From Bacteroidales bacterium (GTDB lineage Bacteria; Bacteroidota; Bacteroidia; Bacteroidales; UBA12077): a stretch of 54,020 bases of DNA. The notes beneath the pieces are model-generated. The model had not been told where the DNA came from and searched no databases. It was given only the letters and a program-made list of their open reading frames with translations. Positions 49,956 to 54,020 of the stretch are shown piece by piece. The DNA lies in the NCBI GenBank assembly GCA_021108325.1, contig JAIORB010000062.1:1-54020 (forward strand), in the 5' to 3' direction. A program made the position numbers and the translations under genes. Numbering within the stretch: position 1 is the first letter of the stretch; each line of letters starts with the position of its first letter.

Positions 49956-50780
49956 TTAATTAGATTTTAATTTCCCCATATTTTCATTGAATACTTCAGA
50001 ATGGTACCTGAAATCAAATTCTGGATTTTCTACAATTGCTCCAATTGTATAATCAAAATAACCTTTAATAAATTGTTTTGGAAAGATGTAAATCTCATCT
50101 CCATTTTCATCAGTGTACGGAGGAGTTTCAGTTAAAATTTGTTCAACTGCTGTGTTTTTTGCTTTATGTTTACTTAATTCGTCAGAATAGTGATTGTAAG
50201 TATCTTTTGAAATACAAATTGCAATAACATAATGTCCGTATTGTTTATGTTCATGATGCCTGTGTACAAGATATAATTCATCATTATAAATATATTCAGC
50301 AGTTTTGTAAAAAGAGTTAACAAATTTAAATCCTTCTTTAAGTATTGTATTTGCAACCTTTTCTGATGCTGTATAATGTAAAAAAAGTTTTATATTTTCA
50401 TCATTCTCAAAAAGAAAATTTCTGATTTTTTTATCAAGTAATTTATCTTTAGTTACAGCTCCGGAAAATTCAGGATTTTTTAAGTTTTCCAGAAATCGTA
50501 TAATATCCTTTTTGTCTAATTTGCTATCTGGTCTTTCAACTTTATCATAAAAAGATTTTAGAAGATTATTCTTTTTTGCAAGCTGTAACTGTATATGAAT
50601 AATATAAATAAACAGAATGAAAATTAAAATAAACTCTCCTGAGATACTAAAACTAAAATCCGTAATAAGATTGATTATATTCATTATTATAAAAATTGTA
50701 ATGAATAAAGATATTGAAAACAAAGGATTAAATGAAGAATTAAATGTTAAATTTTTTCGATATAGAAATAATTGTATCAA
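49956..50780 (-). CDS. Hypothetical two-helix membrane protein with a possible ADP-ribosyltransferase-like domain
   Basis: I do not recognise this 274-residue protein. Two membrane helices (about residues 22-42 and 48-67) are followed by a cytoplasmic domain. That domain contains FLHYTASEKVANTILKEGFK (about residues 135-154), which recalls the H-Y-T...ILxEGF opening of ADP-ribosyltransferase-type folds, and later HRHHEHKQYGHYVIAICI and TAVEQILTETPPYTDENGDE. Catalytic residues cannot be assigned surely. The gene stands alone, with a very AT-rich upstream region and no partner antitoxin. Confidence 0.55.
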   Translation of the reverse strand: MIQLFLYRKNLTFNSSFNPLFSISLFITIFIIMNIINLITDFSFSISGEFILIFILFIYIIHIQLQLAKKNNLLKSFYDKVERPDSKLDKKDIIRFLENLKNPEFSGAVTKDKLLDKKIRNFLFENDENIKLFLHYTASEKVANTILKEGFKFVNSFYKTAEYIYNDELYLVHRHHEHKQYGHYVIAICISKDTYNHYSDELSKHKAKNTAVEQILTETPPYTDENGDEIYIFPKQFIKGYFDYTIGAIVENPEFDFRYHSEVFNENMGKLKSN

Positions 50781-50866
50781 AACTTATTATTTTTTTACTT
50801 TTTACAATTAAATAATACAACAAATTAATATTGATATTCAATTTTGATAACTAATTTATTAACGAA

Positions 50867-51598
50867 TTAAGAAAGCCCTTTTAGCTTTAAATATTTTTCT
50901 GCAACATCTAATTTTTCAGAACTCCCAATATCAAACCAATAACCTTTATCATGTTGATAAGTTAATATTAGATTGTTTTTTGAAAGTTCAAGATAGTTGT
51001 GAACAATTGAAAATTTCCCTTCTTGCTTAATGTTATTAAAAATGGCAGGACTAATAATATGAATTCCACTAAAAGCTAAGGATGTGTATTTTTCTGAAGA
51101 TCTTGAGATTATTTTTTCTGAGGTCTTTGTATTTTTCCAACCCGATAATTCTTGTTTGTCATTAAAAATGAAATATCTGCTTGATGCCCTTTTTCTAACA
51201 GCTAATGTAGCAAGTGCTTTATTTTTATTGTGAAAGTCAATCATTCCTTTTAAATCAATGTTGCTAATTATATCAACATTATGCACAATAAAAGGTTCAT
51301 TGCTATTAAAAAACCAGGAGGCCTTTTTTAAACCGCCACCTGTATCCAATAATTCATTTGTTTCATCGGAGATTTCAATTCGAATTCCAAAATTGTTTTT
51401 GGTTTTTAAAAAGCCAATAATTTGATTGGCAAGATGATGCACATTAATAATAATTTCATTTACACCAATACTTATCAAATTTTTAATAACTAATTCAATC
51501 ATAGGTGTTCCGTTAACCGGAACCAATGCTTTAGGTGTATTATCAGTTAGAGGTTTTAATCTTGTGCCTTTTCCTGCAGCAAAAATCATTGCTTTCAT
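50867..51598 (-). CDS. murU: MurU-like nucleotidyltransferase
   Basis: This is a 243-residue sugar-phosphate nucleotidyltransferase. The signature MIFAAGKGTRLKPLTDNTPKALVPV (residues 4-28) and the LDTGGGLKKA motif match MurU/HddC-type enzymes. IVHNVDIISNIDL holds a metal-binding Asp and GYWFDIGSSEKL closes the domain. It probably converts MurNAc-1-phosphate to UDP-MurNAc. The clue is the kinase gene two steps upstream, giving the AmgK/MurU salvage route known from Pseudomonas and Tannerella. It overlaps the RapZ(C)-like gene by one base. Confidence 0.8.
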   Translation of the reverse strand: MKAMIFAAGKGTRLKPLTDNTPKALVPVNGTPMIELVIKNLISIGVNEIIINVHHLANQIIGFLKTKNNFGIRIEISDETNELLDTGGGLKKASWFFNSNEPFIVHNVDIISNIDLKGMIDFHNKNKALATLAVRKRASSRYFIFNDKQELSGWKNTKTSEKIISRSSEKYTSLAFSGIHIISPAIFNNIKQEGKFSIVHNYLELSKNNLILTYQHDKGYWFDIGSSEKLDVAEKYLKLKGLS

Positions 51599-52005
51599 TA
51601 GCGTTCCATTTTTAAAATATCTTGCTCAATATGATTGACTGCAATATTAATATCAAAATCTTTTTTAAGGTGTTGTGAAAGGTTTTCGGCACAATATACC
51701 GATCGGTGTTGTCCTCCGGTACAACCAAAGTTTACCATCAAATGCGTGAATTCACGTTTAATATATTTTTTCACGGATTGATCAACAATTGCAAAAATAT
51801 GGTTTAAGAATTCTGACATTTCCGTTTCATTTTCAAAAAACTGAATAACTTCTTTATCCTTTCCCGTAAGATTCTTGTATTCTTCATACCTTCCAGGATT
51901 ATGAATTGATCTGCAGTCGAAAATGAATCCTCCGCCATTTCCGGAATTATCTTCAGGCAGTGCTCGTTTATATGAAAAACTATTTATTGTAACTGTTAAT
52001 TTCAT
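51598..52005 (-). CDS. Stand-alone RapZ C-terminal domain
   Basis: This 135-residue protein corresponds only to the C-terminal half of RapZ; the P-loop kinase half is absent. Landmarks are FSYKRALPEDNSGNGGGFIF, DCRSIHNPGRYEEYKNLTG and the diagnostic MVNFGCTGGQHRSVYCAENL. In E. coli this half binds glucosamine-6-phosphate and guides small RNAs. Here it lies between the AmgK-like and MurU-like genes, overlapping the first by 4 bases and the second by 1, so it may sense an amino-sugar in this pathway. Confidence 0.88.
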   Translation of the reverse strand: MKLTVTINSFSYKRALPEDNSGNGGGFIFDCRSIHNPGRYEEYKNLTGKDKEVIQFFENETEMSEFLNHIFAIVDQSVKKYIKREFTHLMVNFGCTGGQHRSVYCAENLSQHLKKDFDINIAVNHIEQDILKMER

Positions 52006-53015
52006 CTATTTATAATTTGAGTAATAATTTGTTTCAATTCAGGCATCTGATCAAGTATGTCAATCTTATCTTTTAAATAAACTAAATTACTGATTGCTAA
52101 AGGAATGCTTTCAATAAAGTGATCTTTCTTTTCGATTAATCCACGTAAACCATAAGCTCCCAGTGTTTGCAAAACCCTAATTAATGCAAATGCAAAATAA
52201 TATTCAATAAATTCATCTTTATTTATTGGGGCAAATTGCTGAGCAACTTGAATATAATGATCTAATAAATAATTTTTGATATGTTCCGGCATTTCTGCTT
52301 TTGCCTGAAATAAAAGAGATACTAAATCATATTGTAATGGTCCTTTTCGTCCACCCTGGTAATCGATAAACCAGGGTTGATTATTAACTAATAAAATATT
52401 TCTTGCCTGAAAATCACGAAACATGAAATAATTATTATCCACAGTTAACAGGTACTTAGCGAAAAGATCAAAATCTGAATTTATTTTTTTTTGATTATAA
52501 TTTAATTTCAAAGCATCTGCATAATTTGTTTTGAAATAATTCAAGTCAAATTTTATAGCATTCTCATCGAATTCAGAATAGGGGTAACATTTTGAAAAGT
52601 CAAAATTACTTCCGGCAATAATTTGTATTCGTATTAATTCCTGAATTACTTTTTTATAGATTTCTAAAGCTTTAACAGGAAATTTATTTCCTGTTTTGTT
52701 AGCAATTAACCATGAAAGAAGTTGATTATCGCCCAAATCTTGAATCAAATAAATATTTTCATCTAGTTTTGCACAATATATTGCAGGAACATTTATTCTT
52801 GATTCCAGAAACTGATTTGTAAAATCAATGAAAGCAATATTTTCTTTGTAATTATCATTGTAAACTCCAATTGCAGTAGTATCCTTTTTCTGTATGCGAT
52901 AATAAATACGGTTGGATCCTGAGTGGGGAAGCTTTTGAATACTTTCAGGTTTTGAGCCACACCAGTCTTTAAATAATAAACTTAATTTGTTTTTTATGTT
53001 TAAGATTTGATTCAT
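52002..53015 (-). CDS. amgK: AmgK-like aminoglycoside-phosphotransferase-family sugar kinase
   Basis: This is a 337-residue kinase-fold protein. The N-lobe starts with the HSGSNRIYYRIQ loop and QDLGDNQLLSWL. The catalytic loop is FMFRDFQARNILL, in which Asp and Asn are kept and the usual His two residues before the Asp is Phe. Aromatic residues at this place are familiar in Bacteroidota homologues. The metal loop is WFIDYQGGRKGPLQYDLVSL. AmgK phosphorylates MurNAc and GlcNAc at the anomeric position. Function is inferred from family and from the adjacent RapZ(C) and murU genes. It follows DUF554 with no gap. Confidence 0.75.
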   Translation of the reverse strand: MNQILNIKNKLSLLFKDWCGSKPESIQKLPHSGSNRIYYRIQKKDTTAIGVYNDNYKENIAFIDFTNQFLESRINVPAIYCAKLDENIYLIQDLGDNQLLSWLIANKTGNKFPVKALEIYKKVIQELIRIQIIAGSNFDFSKCYPYSEFDENAIKFDLNYFKTNYADALKLNYNQKKINSDFDLFAKYLLTVDNNYFMFRDFQARNILLVNNQPWFIDYQGGRKGPLQYDLVSLLFQAKAEMPEHIKNYLLDHYIQVAQQFAPINKDEFIEYYFAFALIRVLQTLGAYGLRGLIEKKDHFIESIPLAISNLVYLKDKIDILDQMPELKQIITQIINR

Positions 53016-53693
53016 TTATCCGAAAAAGTAAACTAAAACTACAATTATAATTAAAGCAGGAAGCATATTCAGAATTTTTAGCTGTTTAATTTCAAGAATA
53101 TGAATTCCTAAACCAATCAACATTAATCCTCCAATGCCGGTTAATTCATTAATAATGCTTTCGGCAAAGTAATCGCCAAAATAAGTTGCGAGTAGTGTTA
53201 ATCCGCCCTGATATATCAACAAAGGAATTACAGAAAATGCAACACCAAAGCCTAGTGCTGCTGCAAGTGCAATTGAAGAGACACCGTCTAAGACGGATTT
53301 TGCTAATAACAGGTTAGGTTTTCCACCCAAACCTTCCTCAATTGCTCCCAAAATAGTAACAGAACCCATGCAGAACAACAGAAAAGCAGTGACTAAACCT
53401 TCAGAAAACCTGGAGTTGGTTGATTTAAACCGGTTTTTCATATTATTCCCAAAGCGATTAATAAATTTATCGATATTAATCCATTCGCCTATTATTCCAC
53501 CACTTACTATGCTTATTACCATTAAAAACATATTATTTGTTTTTAGTGCCATAAAAACTCCAATAAAAAGTGTAAACAGCCCGATTGCCTGAAAAATAAT
53601 TTTAATAAATCGTTCCGGAAGCTTTGCGTTTAAGCTAGTTCCAATAATACTTCCAATTATTATTGCTGCAGCGTTTATTAATGTACCTGTCAT
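53016..53693 (-). CDS. DUF554 family membrane protein
   Basis: This 225-residue integral membrane protein has about six helices. It begins MTGTLINAAAIIIGSIIGTS, the typical DUF554 start, with the family segments FLLFCMGSVTILGAIEEGLG and AKSVLDGVSSIALAAALGFG. It is a putative transporter of unknown substrate. Its stop codon directly abuts the kinase start, so it is the first gene of the four-gene salvage operon and might import a wall-derived sugar; that role is inferred. Confidence 0.9.
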   Translation of the reverse strand: MTGTLINAAAIIIGSIIGTSLNAKLPERFIKIIFQAIGLFTLFIGVFMALKTNNMFLMVISIVSGGIIGEWINIDKFINRFGNNMKNRFKSTNSRFSEGLVTAFLLFCMGSVTILGAIEEGLGGKPNLLLAKSVLDGVSSIALAAALGFGVAFSVIPLLIYQGGLTLLATYFGDYFAESIINELTGIGGLMLIGLGIHILEIKQLKILNMLPALIIIVVLVYFFG

Positions 53694-53796
53694 AAATCAA
53701 TATATTTTCTGATAAAGATAATAAGTTGAATGTTTAATGTTTAAGGTTGCCTCTAAAAATTGAATTCTTTCAAGAAACAAATATAGTGAATAAGAT

Positions 53797-53996
53797 GCAA
53801 GGAATATTTTTTTGTAATAGCCATAGCTATTTCACAAAAAATATAACGCAGTCAGACCTGCCGTCGGCAGACAGGTTGTTTATTATATTTGTTCCCTACG
53901 GGTTTCCATAGTTTTCCAAATACTGCTTCAAATTTTATCACATTATCCCGATAGTGTTTCAAAAATTTTCATTGTCTTTGAAAAACTATGGAAATC
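53797..53996. repeat. Intergenic palindromic elements at the window end
   Basis: The spacer 53694-54020 has no gene. An imperfect palindrome ATATTTTTTTGTAATAGC/GCTATTTCACAAAAAATAT spans 53797-53843. A CCTGCCG/CGGCAG element (related to 23851) is at 53853-53876. GTTTCCATAGTTTTCCAAA (53902) is faced by TTTGAAAAACTATGGAAAT (53978) around a 58-base loop. Confidence 0.6.
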
Positions 53997-54020
53997 TTGA
54001 TGTGATTGAATTTATAGAGG

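Noticed and set aside
1..54020. tRNA and rRNA genes, transposases
   Set aside because: I looked on both strands for T-loop patterns with flanking stems, for rRNA-like conserved stretches and for transposase domains, and found none I could support. A covariance-model search would be needed to exclude small RNAs.

Overview
The window is AT-rich chromosomal DNA from a member of the Bacteroidota, most likely a free-living or sediment-type anaerobe of the Bacteroidia. Several things point there. Promoters show the Bacteroidota layout (TTTG, about 20 bases, TAnnTTTG), clearest before mnmA and before the DUF134 regulator. Secreted proteins have a signal peptide ending in SQ or a lipobox, paired with outer-membrane barrels. 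There are TPR-histidine-kinase and LytS/LytR signalling genes, a PPi-type phosphofructokinase signature, and many short palindromic interspersed repeats in the spacers. I see no rRNA, tRNA, CRISPR array, transposase or phage gene.

Layout. 1-7.3 kb: a YadA-head-like secreted protein, Hsp20, trmD, and a minus-strand run of a PCMD lipoprotein, a barrel protein, two small membrane proteins and a methyltransferase. 7.6-16 kb (minus strand): a PQQ-like propeller protein, phosphofructokinase, a K+ channel with a long 12-residue-repeat solenoid, and a TPR-SpoIIE phosphatase; upstream of the phosphatase lies a broken membrane-protein gene. 16.3-23.7 kb: an AddAB-type helicase-nuclease pair with a YhcC-like radical SAM gene between the subunits. 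24-25.1 kb: mnmA.

25.3-34.3 kb is the most interesting region: fourteen same-strand genes headed by a DUF134 regulator whose promoter contains a perfect 16-bp palindrome. It encodes two tandem MinD-like ATPases, each with two inserted 4Fe-4S motifs; three NifX-like small proteins; glycine-rich and zinc-ribbon proteins; a CoA-disulfide-reductase-like flavoprotein; a free-standing archaeal-type ThrRS editing domain; an MBL hydrolase; a DUF89 protein; a DUF4405 membrane protein; and a CGGC protein. The gene content resembles the orange-protein (ORP) loci of anaerobic sulfate reducers and suggests metal-sulfur cluster or redox handling. The function is not established.

34.4-41 kb: a TPR histidine kinase, an orphan ExbB-like protein, a LytS/LytR pair split by a small insertion, a YbaK-type deacylase and an AlkD-like protein. 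41.1-47 kb: a TetR-led operon of outer-membrane protein, ABC ATPase, two FtsX permeases and a LolA-like protein. 47-50 kb: a U32-like protein, a radical SAM protein, an NTF2-like protein and an iron-sulfur flavoprotein. 50-53.7 kb: an orphan membrane protein, then a tightly overlapping DUF554-AmgK-RapZ(C)-MurU operon that looks like cell-wall sugar salvage.

The spacers carry several repeat families, including heptamer-period arrays interrupted by palindromes.
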